From contig NZ_JAFBBW010000001.1 in assembly GCF_016907355.1 (NCBI RefSeq), positions 3,286,001 to 3,350,000 of the forward strand: DNA of 64,000 nt. The letters are read 5' to 3'. A program made the position numbers and the translations under genes. Each line of letters opens with the position of its first letter. Position 1 is the first letter of the stretch. This stretch comes from Agromyces aurantiacus. Lineage in GTDB: Bacteria > Actinomycetota > Actinomycetes > Actinomycetales > Microbacteriaceae. Shown here piece by piece: positions 56,818 through 64,000 of the stretch. The notes below the pieces were generated by a model. The model was given only the letters and a program-made list of their open reading frames with translations. It ran no database searches and had not been told where the DNA came from.

Positions 56818-58005
56818 GTGGAACGCGACGAGCTGGTGCGGCTGCTCTCCCCCGAGGGGCTCGATCTGCTCGACTCGCTCCCGGCCTGGTCGAGCAGCGC
56901 CGATGTCGTGCGCACGGTCGCCGACCTGCGCAAGCAGGGGCACTCCCCCGGCCTGGTCGCCGCGGTGCTGAGCCAGTCGAAGCTCCGGGCGAAGGCGCGT
57001 GCCAAGTTCGGCGAGTTCGCCGACCGGATGCTCTTCACGGAAGCCGGCCTCGAGCAGGCGACGCGGCTCCGCGTCGCCGCCCTCCACGCGGGACGGTTCG
57101 CCCGCGCAGGACTCCGCCACGTCGCCGACCTCGGCTGCGGGATCGGCGGCGACGCGCTCGCCTTCGCCGCGGTCGACCTCGAGGTCACCGCCGCCGAGGC
57201 CGACGAGGTCACGGCGGCCATCGCCGCGTTCAACCTCACGCCCTTCCCCCACGTCCACGTGGTGCACGCGCGCGCCGAGGAGGTGCCCCTGGCCGGCATC
57301 GACGCTGCGTGGCTGGACCCCGCACGGCGCACGACGACGGGCGGTACCACGACACGGCTCTCCGACGCCGCGGACTACTCGCCGTCGCTCGAGTTCGCGT
57401 TCGGCCTCGCCGATCGCCTGCCGATCGGCGTCAAGCTGGGCCCGGGGACCGACCGCGACGTGATCCCGCCGGGCACCGAGGCGCAGTGGGTCTCGGTCGA
57501 CGGCGATGTCGTCGAGCTGGCGGTGTGGACCGGCGCCCTCGCGCGGCCCGGCGTCGGCCGCGCGGCGCTGGTCATCCGGGGCGACGGCGCGCACGAGCTC
57601 GTGGCGCCCGGCGACAGCGAGGATGCGCCGGTCGGGCCGCTCGGGGACTACCTGTACGAGCCCGACGGGGCCGTGATCCGGGCGCGCCTCATCGGCGACC
57701 TCGCCCGCGCGAACGGCGCCTGGATGCTCAGTCAGGGCATCGCCTACCTCACCGGCGACCGCGAGGTCGACAGCCCCTTCGCGCGCGGGTTCCGGGTGCT
57801 CGAACGGCTCCCCGCCGACGAGCGCCACCTCCGGCAGGCGTTGCAGGCCCGTGGCGTCGGCACGCTCGAGATCAAGAAGCGCGGCGTCGACGTCGACCCC
57901 GCCGCACTGCGGACGCGGTTGAAGCTCCGCGGCGACGACGCGGCGACCATCGTGCTGACGCGCGAGGAGGGCCGGCACGTCGCCCTCCTGGTCGAGCGGC
58001 TCTGA
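56818..58005 (+). CDS. Class I SAM-dependent methyltransferase with THUMP-like C-terminal domain
   Basis: 395 aa. A helical N-terminal domain of about 95 residues is followed by SAM motif I VADLGCGIGGDALAFA (about 102-117), acidic strand end AAEADE, and AAWLDPARRT where DPAR takes the place of the NPPY catalytic motif. The C-terminal part (ERLPADERHLRQALQARGVGTLEIKKRGVDVDPAALRTRLKLRG) is the THUMP-like domain. Probably an RNA methyltransferase; the exact target is unknown. GTG start, leaderless. Confidence 0.92.
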   Translation: MERDELVRLLSPEGLDLLDSLPAWSSSADVVRTVADLRKQGHSPGLVAAVLSQSKLRAKARAKFGEFADRMLFTEAGLEQATRLRVAALHAGRFARAGLRHVADLGCGIGGDALAFAAVDLEVTAAEADEVTAAIAAFNLTPFPHVHVVHARAEEVPLAGIDAAWLDPARRTTTGGTTTRLSDAADYSPSLEFAFGLADRLPIGVKLGPGTDRDVIPPGTEAQWVSVDGDVVELAVWTGALARPGVGRAALVIRGDGAHELVAPGDSEDAPVGPLGDYLYEPDGAVIRARLIGDLARANGAWMLSQGIAYLTGDREVDSPFARGFRVLERLPADERHLRQALQARGVGTLEIKKRGVDVDPAALRTRLKLRGDDAATIVLTREEGRHVALLVERL

Positions 58006-58042
58006 GCCGGCCGCCTCGAGCGCGGAGCCGGCACCGAGCCCG

Positions 58043-58576
58043 TCAGCGCGGGAGCGCCCCGAACACGATCGCGTAGTAGCCGATCCACACGCACGAGAAC
58101 ACCAGGCCGGCGATGCCGGCGCCGATGCCCACGAACGCGGGGATGCGGCCGTGCTCCTCGCGGCGCACGCCGAGCACTCCGAACACGATCGCCGCGACGG
58201 ACACCGGGAGCATCCATCCGACGAACAGCGACGCGGCCGCGCCGATCACGCCGAGGGCGGCGGCGACGTAGCTGTAGACGCGCCGGCGCTCCTCCTCCTC
58301 GACCTCGTACTCGGGCACCTCGGGCTCGGGTCGGCGCACCGCGAGCAGCTGGCCCGTCGGCAGGGCGTGCAGCTCGCCCGTGTCGAACGGGCGGTCGAAC
58401 TCCCGCGGCGCCCCCGCGGAGGGCCGCTCGGGTTCGCCCTGCGCAGGCGCCGCCGGATGCGGCTCGATCGCCGTGTGCGGGCCGACCGGCGTCGGCGCGG
58501 TGTGCGTGGGCACCGCATGCGGCGGCGCGGCGGCGGGCGCGACGGTCCGCTCGGGCGGGATGCGCTCGTCGGTCAT
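58043..58576 (-). CDS. DUF4190-like membrane protein
   Basis: 177 aa. The first 105 residues are Pro/Ala/His-rich then acidic (EYEVEEEERRR), followed by two or three TM helices (YVAAALGVIGAAASLFVGWMLPVSVAAIVFGVLGVRREEHGR, GIGAGIAGLVFSCVWIGYYAI). The pattern hydrophobic, short RREE loop, hydrophobic matches DUF4190. Third of three related genes in a row. Function unknown. Confidence 0.75.
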   Translation of the reverse strand: MTDERIPPERTVAPAAAPPHAVPTHTAPTPVGPHTAIEPHPAAPAQGEPERPSAGAPREFDRPFDTGELHALPTGQLLAVRRPEPEVPEYEVEEEERRRVYSYVAAALGVIGAAASLFVGWMLPVSVAAIVFGVLGVRREEHGRIPAFVGIGAGIAGLVFSCVWIGYYAIVFGALPR

Positions 58577-58592
58577 GCGGACTCGGGCCGGG

Positions 58593-59405
58593 TCAGTAGG
58601 AGTAGCCGCTGTAGGCGTCGCCGATCGCGAACAGCACGCCCCACAGGATGAAGGAGAGCAGCGCGAGTCCGAGGCCGATGAATCCGAGCACGATGCCGGT
58701 CAGCCACATGCCCTTGGCGGCCGGCTCGCGCTTGCGGCCGATGAAGCCGAGGATGACGGCGGCCGCGGGCACGAACAAGCCGAGCACGCCGCCGACGAAT
58801 GGCAGGAACAGGATCGGCGAGCCGACGATGCCGATGATGCCCGCGATGAGCGAGATCAGGCTGTAGACCGACGTCGGCCTGGCCGCCTGCGGGGCGTACG
58901 GTCCGGTGGCGCCGTACGGTGCCGGGGCGGCGGGCGGCACGGAGCCGTACGCCGGCGGCGGGACGGGCGGCGCACCGTACTCGGACGGCGCCCCGTAGGC
59001 GGACGGCGCCCCGTACGCCGCGGGAGCCGCCCCGTACGCGGGCGGAGCGGCATCGGTCGGGGCGCCGTACGGCGACGACGGCGTTCCCGCCGTGTAGGAC
59101 GGCGGTGCGGGCGGTACCGGCGGCCCCGACGGCGCGGGAGGGACCGGCGGCACGGGCGGGGCGGGCGGCGCGGGCGGCTCCGGCGCCTCGAGCGGGTGCA
59201 CCGGCTCGGGTGCCTCGGGCCCCGGCTCGGCCGGGATGGTCGGCTCGATCGGCTCGGCCGGGATGGTCGGCTCGATCGGCTCGGCCGGGATGGTCGGCTC
59301 GATCGGCTCCGCGGGCACGGGGGGCTCGACGGGCTCCGCCGGGATCGACGGTTCGGACGGCGCGACCGGCTCGACCGGCTCGTCGGGATTCCTGGGATCG
59401 CTCAT
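58593..59405 (-). CDS. DUF4190 membrane protein with long Pro-rich repeat tail
   Basis: 270 aa. N-terminal 170 residues are low-complexity: tandem PAEPIEPTI repeats, then Pro-rich, then Tyr-Gly-Ala-Pro repeats (AYGAPS). The C-terminal domain (SLISLIAGIIGIVGSP.LFLPFVGGVLGLFVPAAAVILGFIGRKRE...GMWLTGIVLGFIGLGLALLSFILW) is DUF4190. The long disordered part faces the cytoplasm in most such proteins (inferred). Encoded by a 27-bp DNA tandem repeat in part. Function unknown. Confidence 0.85.
   Translation of the reverse strand: MSDPRNPDEPVEPVAPSEPSIPAEPVEPPVPAEPIEPTIPAEPIEPTIPAEPIEPTIPAEPGPEAPEPVHPLEAPEPPAPPAPPVPPVPPAPSGPPVPPAPPSYTAGTPSSPYGAPTDAAPPAYGAAPAAYGAPSAYGAPSEYGAPPVPPPAYGSVPPAAPAPYGATGPYAPQAARPTSVYSLISLIAGIIGIVGSPILFLPFVGGVLGLFVPAAAVILGFIGRKREPAAKGMWLTGIVLGFIGLGLALLSFILWGVLFAIGDAYSGYSY
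59224..59304. repeat. Three exact copies of a 27-bp coding repeat
   Basis: Units at 59224, 59251 and 59278 with a degenerate fourth at 59305; each encodes one nine-residue IPAEPIEPT unit of the DUF4190 protein. Copy number is likely to vary between strains. Confidence 0.9.
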
Positions 59406-59433
59406 GTCGAGCCCCTTCCGTGCTGCGGGTGGA

Positions 59434-59805
59434 TCAGTAGGTGGTGATGTTGCCGCTGCTGACCGCGGCGCCGAGGATCGCGAACCACGCGATCACGGCG
59501 ATGATGCCGACGACGAGGCCGATGTAGCCGATGATCAGGCCGGCGATCGCGAGGCCGCGGCCCTGCTCGCCGGTCTTCTTGATCTGGCTCAGGGCGATGT
59601 GGCCGGTGATGATGCCGACGATCGAGATGAAGAACGACGAGACGAGCGAGACGATCGCCAGCACGTTGGTCTTCTGCGACGCCGGAGCGCCGTAGGCGGG
59701 CGCCGACGCGTTGTACGCGGGAGCGGTGCCGTAGGACGGCGCGGGCTGGGCGGGCGGAGCCGGAGGAACGTTCGGGACGTTCGGGTCGGCGTTGGGGTCG
59801 GTCAT
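59434..59805 (-). CDS. DUF4190 membrane protein, short
   Basis: 123 aa. A 45-residue Pro/Tyr/Ala-rich N-terminus, then NVLAIVSLVSSFFISIVGIITGHIALSQIKKTGEQGRGLAIAGLIIGYIGLVVGIIAVIAWF, a textbook DUF4190 domain with two TM hairpins and GHIALSQIKKTGE loop. It precedes a longer relative by 28 nt and is probably co-transcribed. Function unknown. Confidence 0.9.
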   Translation of the reverse strand: MTDPNADPNVPNVPPAPPAQPAPSYGTAPAYNASAPAYGAPASQKTNVLAIVSLVSSFFISIVGIITGHIALSQIKKTGEQGRGLAIAGLIIGYIGLVVGIIAVIAWFAILGAAVSSGNITTY

Positions 59806-59895
59806 GTGAACTGCTCTCCCTCAGGTGTGTGCATGGACTGGGCCATGCTGGCAGCGCCGCGGTGCGGTGTCAACGACCTGCGGCGCGGGTCGCGG

Positions 59896-59911
59896 CCCCG
59901 CGTTCGCGGGG
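59896..59911 (-). terminator. Terminator of the tsaB-rimI-tsaD operon
   Basis: CCCCGCG-TT-CGCGGGG about 90 nt beyond the tsaD stop. Confidence 0.5.
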
Positions 59912-59998
59912 TTTCTCGCGTCACCATAGCGCCCGTCGACGACGCCCGGCAGGGGCGGAAGTCCCCATGTCTCCCGACGTCGCGCCGCGACGGCCCGC

Positions 59999-61048
59999 TC
60001 AGGTCTGGATGTCGGTGACCGGGAGGGTCGAGTCGGCGCCGAAGTCGAGTCCCGAGGGTTCATGCCCGGCCATGATGAGCCGGGCGCCGAGCGCCGCGAT
60101 CATGGCGCCGTTGTCGGTGCAGAGCGAGAGCGGCGGGATGCGCAGCGCGACGCCCGCGTCATCCGCCCGCTGCTGGGCCACCTCGCGCAGCCGCCGGTTG
60201 GCGACGACGCCGCCGCCGAGCAGGAGCCTGGGCACGCCGAGGTCGGTGCACGCGGCGATCGCCTTCGACACGAGCACGTCGACGACCGCCTCGCGGAAGC
60301 TCGCGGCGACGTCGGCGAGGGGCACCGGCTCGCCCGACGCCTCGCGCTGCTCCATCCACCGCGCGACCGCGGTCTTGAGCCCCGAGAACGAGAAGTCGTA
60401 GCGGTGGCGATCGAGGTCCTTCGGCCGGGTCAGCCCCCGCGGGAAGCGGATGGCGTCGGGGTCGCCGCCCACGGCGGCGCGGTCGATCTCGGGACCGCCG
60501 GGGTAGGGCAGCCCGAGCAGGCGCGCGACCTTGTCGAACGCCTCGCCCGCGGCGTCGTCGATGGTCTCGCCGAGCAGCTCGACGTCGGAGTCGAGGTCGC
60601 GCACGAGCAGCAGCGACGTGTGCCCGCCCGAGACGAGCAGCGCGACGCTCGGGGTCTGGAGCGGCCGGTCGCCGAGGAGGTCGGCGCCGACGTGGCCGAC
60701 GAGGTGGTTCACGGCGTAGATCGGCTTCTCGAGCGAGAGCGCGAGCGCCTTGGCCGCGCCCACGCCGACCATGAGCGCGCCCGCGAGTCCCGGGCCGCTG
60801 GTCACGGCGACCGCGTCGAGCTCGTCGAGCCCGACCGACGCCTCGTCGAGCGCCGCCCGGATCGTCGGCCCGAGCGCCTCGAGGTGTGCGCGCGCCGCCA
60901 CCTCGGGCACGACGCCGCCGTAGCGGGCGTGTTCCTCCATCGACGAGGCGATGGCGTTGGCGAGCAGCTCGGTGCCGCGCACGATGCCGACGCCGGTCTC
61001 GTCGCACGAGGTCTCGATGCCGAGCACGAGCGGGGCGTCGCGGTTCAC
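59999..61048 (-). CDS. tsaD: TsaD, t6A threonylcarbamoyltransferase subunit
   Basis: 349 aa, installs the threonylcarbamoyl group on A37 of ANN-decoding tRNAs with TsaB and Tsa[16 protein letters not shown], the metal-binding [12 protein letters not shown] (H-x3-H type region), [20 protein letters not shown] (nucleotide), and the C-terminal [15 protein letters not shown] all match. GTG at 61048 overlaps the rimI stop (GTGA). Essential enzyme in most bacteria. Confidence 0.97.
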   Translation of the reverse strand: MNRDAPLVLGIETSCDETGVGIVRGTELLANAIASSMEEHARYGGVVPEVAARAHLEALGPTIRAALDEASVGLDELDAVAVTSGPGLAGALMVGVGAAKALALSLEKPIYAVNHLVGHVGADLLGDRPLQTPSVALLVSGGHTSLLLVRDLDSDVELLGETIDDAAGEAFDKVARLLGLPYPGGPEIDRAAVGGDPDAIRFPRGLTRPKDLDRHRYDFSFSGLKTAVARWMEQREASGEPVPLADVAASFREAVVDVLVSKAIAACTDLGVPRLLLGGGVVANRRLREVAQQRADDAGVALRIPPLSLCTDNGAMIAALGARLIMAGHEPSGLDFGADSTLPVTDIQT

Positions 61049-61581
61049 GGCGTTCCTCCTGCGGGGTCTGCGGGCGCGGGCGCGCCGACGGCGCCGGATG
61101 CCGCGGGGCGGGCGAGCGCGGGCGGCACCGCGAGCCGCATGGCGATCGCGTCGACCCCGTCGGGCTGGTAGTAGCCGCGGCGCACGCCGATCTGCTCGAA
61201 GCCGAGGGACTCGTAGAGCGTTCGCGCGACCGGGTTGTCGGCGCGCACCTCGAGGAACAGCTCGGTCGCCCCGCGACGACGCGCCTCGTCGATGAGGGCG
61301 TGCATGAGGGCGCGCCCGATCCCGCGGCCCCGCGCGGCGGCGTCGACCGCGATGGTCTGGATGTCGCCCTGCCCCGAGCCGCGCGGCGCCAGCAGCCCGG
61401 CGTAGGCGAGCGGCCGGTCGGGCCGCTCGTCGTCGATGACCACGAGGTAGTACGTGTGCGCGCCCTCGAGCTCGGAGCGCATGGCGTGCTCGGGCCAGGC
61501 GTCGGTGGCGAACGTGGTGCGCTCGATCGCCATGATCGCGTCGAGGTCGCCGGGGCGCGCACGTCGCAGCATGAGGCTCAC
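61045..61581 (-). CDS. rimI: RimI, ribosomal-protein S18-alanine N-acetyltransferase
   Basis: 178 aa GNAT protein. [65 protein letters not shown], containing the acetyl-CoA loop RGRGIG and the typical RimI VRxxNxxAxxLY motif. The C-terminal 25 residues are Ala/Pro-rich and unconserved. Starts with GTG overlapping tsaB (GTGA), in the usual tsaB-rimI-tsaD order. Confidence 0.93.
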   Translation of the reverse strand: MSLMLRRARPGDLDAIMAIERTTFATDAWPEHAMRSELEGAHTYYLVVIDDERPDRPLAYAGLLAPRGSGQGDIQTIAVDAAARGRGIGRALMHALIDEARRRGATELFLEVRADNPVARTLYESLGFEQIGVRRGYYQPDGVDAIAMRLAVPPALARPAASGAVGAPAPADPAGGTP

Positions 61582-62198
61582 GGCGTCACCCGCTTGGCGG
61601 CCGAGAGCGTGACGTCGGGCGCGCGCAGGTAGAGCGGCTCGTCGCCCGCGACCGGCAGGCGCCCGGACGCCCAGGCGAGTTCCGCGAGCAGGCCGAGCGA
61701 ACCGGCCGAGACGGTGTCGGCGTCGAGGCGGATGCCGCGGGGCTCGGGCACCGCGTCACGCGGCTCGAGGCGCGGGGCGGCGGAACGGACGGGCAGGCCG
61801 TCGGCGTCGATCCCGTCGTAGTCGGTCACGGCGGACTCGCGGCGACGGGCGTCGGTGACGACCTGCAGCGGACCGCTGCCGGAGGCCGAGTACCACGCGA
61901 GTGCGATCGCGTCGTGGCTGACGACGGGCACGACCGGCCGCCCGATGCCGAGCGCGAACGCGCGCGCGGCGGCGATCCCGACGCGGAGGCCCGTGAAGGG
62001 CCCCGGGCCCATGCCGGCGGCCACGGCCGAGAGATCGGCCGGGCGAACGCCTGAGCGCGCGAGCACCTCGCGGATGCCGCCGCCGATCGCCTCGGCGTGA
62101 CGCATCGTGTCGCGCGTGCCCGTCTCGGCGAGGATGCCGCCGTCGCGGTCGACCACGGCGACGGACGTGCCGGTCGAGGTGTCGATCGCGAGGAGCAT
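61578..62198 (-). CDS. tsaB: TsaB, t6A biosynthesis dimerisation protein
   Basis: 206 aa ASKHA-fold protein that scaffolds Tsa[74 protein letters not shown] is the characteristic TsaB segment. Leaderless start: TAGGCT (62205-62210), 6 nt, ATG. First gene of tsaB-rimI-tsaD. Confidence 0.96.
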   Translation of the reverse strand: MLLAIDTSTGTSVAVVDRDGGILAETGTRDTMRHAEAIGGGIREVLARSGVRPADLSAVAAGMGPGPFTGLRVGIAAARAFALGIGRPVVPVVSHDAIALAWYSASGSGPLQVVTDARRRESAVTDYDGIDADGLPVRSAAPRLEPRDAVPEPRGIRLDADTVSAGSLGLLAELAWASGRLPVAGDEPLYLRAPDVTLSAAKRVTP

Positions 62199-62204
62199 GT
62201 CCCA

Positions 62205-62210
62205 AGCCTA
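62205..62210 (-). promoter_or_regulatory. -10 element (TAGGCT) for leaderless tsaB
   Basis: TAGGCT, 6 nt, ATG. Confidence 0.5.
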
Positions 62211-62232
62211 CGGGGGCTCGCGCACGCGCGGG

Positions 62233-62763
62233 TCAGGCGTCGATCGCGGAGGCCGCGGCGTACGGGGTGTCCGCCCAGCGCGGACCGTGCCCGAGGATCT
62301 CGACGGTCCGGGGCTCGTCGGCGTCGAGCTCGTCGGCCTCCGGTTCCCCGGCGCCCGACCCGTCGGCGCGCGCCTCGTCGCCGCGCCGACGGGCGATCAC
62401 GACCTCGAGCCAGGACTCGGCGACGCCGTCGAGCAGGCCGGCGCCCCATTCCACGACGACGACCGCGTGCGCGAAGTCGAGGTCGAGGTCCTCGAGCTCG
62501 GCAGCGCCCGAGAGCCGGTAGGCGTCGACGTGCACGAGCGGCGCACCGCCGACGAGGCTGGGGTGGGTGCGCGCGAGCACGAACGTCGGGCTCTGCACGG
62601 GCCCGCGGACGCCGAGGCCCTCGCCGATCCCGCGCGTGAGCGTGGTCTTGCCGGCGCCGAGCGGCCCGGTGAGCACGACGAGGTCGCCGGCGCGCAGCCA
62701 GGTGGCCAGCTCGCGCCCGAGGTCCTCCATCGCCGCCGCGTCGGGCACGCTCCGGCGCGTCAC
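62233..62763 (-). CDS. tsaE: TsaE, t6A biosynthesis ATPase
   Basis: 176 aa. Walker A VLTGPLGAGKTTLTRGIGEGLG (about 31-52), the VQSPTFVLARTH switch, LVHVDAYRLSG and VVVVEWGAGLLDG, all typical of TsaE. An acidic Ala/Glu/Asp-rich insertion (about 130-160) is unusual but at a loop position. GTG at 62763 overlaps the alr stop (GTGA). Drives turnover of the TsaD-TsaB complex. Confidence 0.96.
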   Translation of the reverse strand: MTRRSVPDAAAMEDLGRELATWLRAGDLVVLTGPLGAGKTTLTRGIGEGLGVRGPVQSPTFVLARTHPSLVGGAPLVHVDAYRLSGAAELEDLDLDFAHAVVVVEWGAGLLDGVAESWLEVVIARRRGDEARADGSGAGEPEADELDADEPRTVEILGHGPRWADTPYAAASAIDA

Positions 62764-63899
62764 GACGGCTCCAGGTGGGTCCGCGGCACGCGCGGGCCGA
62801 TGCGGGTGACGATCTCGTACGCGATCGAGTCGGCTGCGTCGCCCCAGTCGTCGGCCGAGGGCGCGCCGGTCCCGGGGTCGCCGAAGAGCACGACCTCGTC
62901 GCCGACGGCCACGTCCTCGTCGCCCACGTCGACGAGGAACTGGTCCATGGCGATCCGGCCGACGACGGGATGGCGCCGCCCGCCGATCGCGACCTCGCCC
63001 CGCCCGGAGGCCTGACGGGGCACGCCGTCGGCGTACCCGAGGGGCACGAGCGCGAGCGTGGTCGACCGCGAGGCGCGCCACGTGTAGCCGTAGGACGCGC
63101 CGGTGCCCTCCTCGACCCGGCGCACCGCCGCGATCCGGCCGCGGAGCGTCATCACGGGCCGCAGGCCCAGTTCGGCCGCGGTCGTGCCGTCGCCGTAGGG
63201 CGGAACGCCGTACAGGCCGATGCCGATCCGCACCATGTCGAGCCGCGCCTCGGGGAACCGGATGGCGGCCGCCGTCGAGGCGAGGTGCCGCACCTCGGGT
63301 GCGAGGCCGGCGGCCTCCGCCGACTCGACGCCGCGCAGGAACGCCTCGAGTTGGGCGGCGTCCTCGGCGGGCGACGCGTTGGCGAGGTGGCTGAAGAGGC
63401 CTCGCACGCGCACGCGTCCGGCGCGTTCGAGCTCGACCGCGCGCTCGATCGCCGGCGCCCAGTCGGTCGCCGCGATGCCGTTCCGGCTGAGCCCCGTGTC
63501 GAGCTTCAGGTGCACGTTCGCCGGTCGATCGGCGATCGTCGCCGCCTCGGCCGCGGCCTCGAGCTGGGCGAGCGAGGAGACGCCGAGGTCGATGTCGCGC
63601 GCCACCGCGGGCGCGAACCGCGCGGCGGGGTCGTGCAGCCAGGCGAGCATGGGCGCGTCGATGCCCGCCCCGCGCAGCGCGATCGCCTCGTCGAGGTCGG
63701 CGACACCGAGCCAGTCGGCACCGCCCTCGAGCGCGGCGCGCGCGACCGCCGCGGCGCCGTGGCCGTAGCCGTCGGCCTTCACCACCGCCATGATGCGGGC
63801 GGGGGCGACGGTCGCGGCGAGGTGGCGCACGTTGTGGCGCACGGCGCCGAGGTCGACGACCGCCTCGCGGAAGGGAGCGAGCACGTGCCGGGGGTTCAC
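62760..63899 (-). CDS. alr: Alanine racemase
   Basis: 379 aa PLP enzyme making D-alanine for peptidoglycan. PLP lysine K41 in MAVVKADGYGHGA, LDTGLSRNGI, RIGIGLYGV, and the catalytic Tyr in GASYGYTWRA; the C-terminal beta domain ends GPRVPRTH. GTG start overlaps the stop of the partial gene upstream. Coupled to tsaE, a common actinobacterial arrangement. Confidence 0.97.
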   Translation of the reverse strand: MNPRHVLAPFREAVVDLGAVRHNVRHLAATVAPARIMAVVKADGYGHGAAAVARAALEGGADWLGVADLDEAIALRGAGIDAPMLAWLHDPAARFAPAVARDIDLGVSSLAQLEAAAEAATIADRPANVHLKLDTGLSRNGIAATDWAPAIERAVELERAGRVRVRGLFSHLANASPAEDAAQLEAFLRGVESAEAAGLAPEVRHLASTAAAIRFPEARLDMVRIGIGLYGVPPYGDGTTAAELGLRPVMTLRGRIAAVRRVEEGTGASYGYTWRASRSTTLALVPLGYADGVPRQASGRGEVAIGGRRHPVVGRIAMDQFLVDVGDEDVAVGDEVVLFGDPGTGAPSADDWGDAADSIAYEIVTRIGPRVPRTHLEPS

Positions 63900-64000
63900 A
63901 GGTCCTCCTGGTCGGGACGGTCGGACGGGTGGGAGCCGGGGCGGAGCGGGGCGGCCCGGCCATCGCCGTCGAGCAGGTCGCGCGCCGACGCCGCGGGGCC
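63896..64000 (-). CDS. C-terminal end of an unidentified gene (partial)
   Basis: 34 codons and a TGA stop that overlaps the alr GTG. The tail (ASARDLLDGDGRAAPLRPG) is too short to identify. By gene order in related bacteria, NAD(P)H-hydrate repair or ACP-synthase genes are candidates, but this is a guess. Confidence 0.5.
   Translation of the reverse strand, partial: GPAASARDLLDGDGRAAPLRPGSHPSDRPDQEDL

Overview
The window is very GC-rich actinobacterial chromosome, most likely from the family Microbacteriaceae (an Agromyces-like organism is my guess, not proven). Reasons are the strong GC third-position bias, a run of GTG starts, chains of genes overlapping by 4 nt, the gene order sucC-sucD / perM-like / purN-purH, a GuaB plus GuaB3 pair, and many genes whose start codon lies 6-7 nt after a TANNNT hexamer, the pattern of leaderless transcripts. 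No tRNA, rRNA, phage, transposase or CRISPR was found.

Layout. 1-5216 (minus): the end of the purine pathway (purH cut by the window edge, purN), a PerM-like membrane protein and two unknown membrane proteins. 5257-10077 (plus): two tandem paralogous secreted proteins built from prealbumin/CnaB-like repeats, with a shared conserved leader and a 520-bp near-identical block. 10161-12253 (minus): sucD and sucC behind two adjacent MarR-type palindromes. 12479-14074 (plus): a VIT1-like transporter and a DUF72 protein. 13999-16834 (minus): a ferric-reductase-like flavocytochrome, an FMN-binding protein and ApbE, together a membrane electron-transfer module. 16925-19992 (minus): NUDIX hydrolase and the PcrA/UvrD helicase.

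20406-28396 (minus) is the most interesting region. It is a seven-gene operon of overlapping genes: PaaK/F390-synthetase-like ligase, SDR, membrane glycosyltransferase, small alpha/beta-hydrolase-like protein, GT1 glycosyltransferase, KAS III-like ketosynthase and P450. It looks like a biosynthetic cluster for a glycosylated acyl or aryl product. It is bracketed by two inverted arrays of one family of 46-48 nt palindromic repeats (20076-20379 and 28547-28872).

28935-37292: glycerophosphodiesterase, BI-1/YccA protein, an ECF42-type sigma factor with its YCII/DGPF partner, lactate dehydrogenase, and two TetR-controlled units. 37377-48950: guaA, a DUF3817 protein, a signal-less HtrA-like protease, SURF1, glpD, GuaB3, an ABC-F ATPase, a MalY/PatB-type lyase and guaB. 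49196-54970: a branched-chain amino-acid ABC transporter (livHMGF plus divergent livJ) whose LivH carries an unusual secreted N-terminal domain. 55279-59805: RarD, groES under two CIRCE elements, a THUMP-like methyltransferase and three DUF4190-like proteins. 59999-64000: tsaD-rimI-tsaB and tsaE-alr, giving t6A tRNA modification and D-alanine synthesis, with the last codons of one more gene at the edge.
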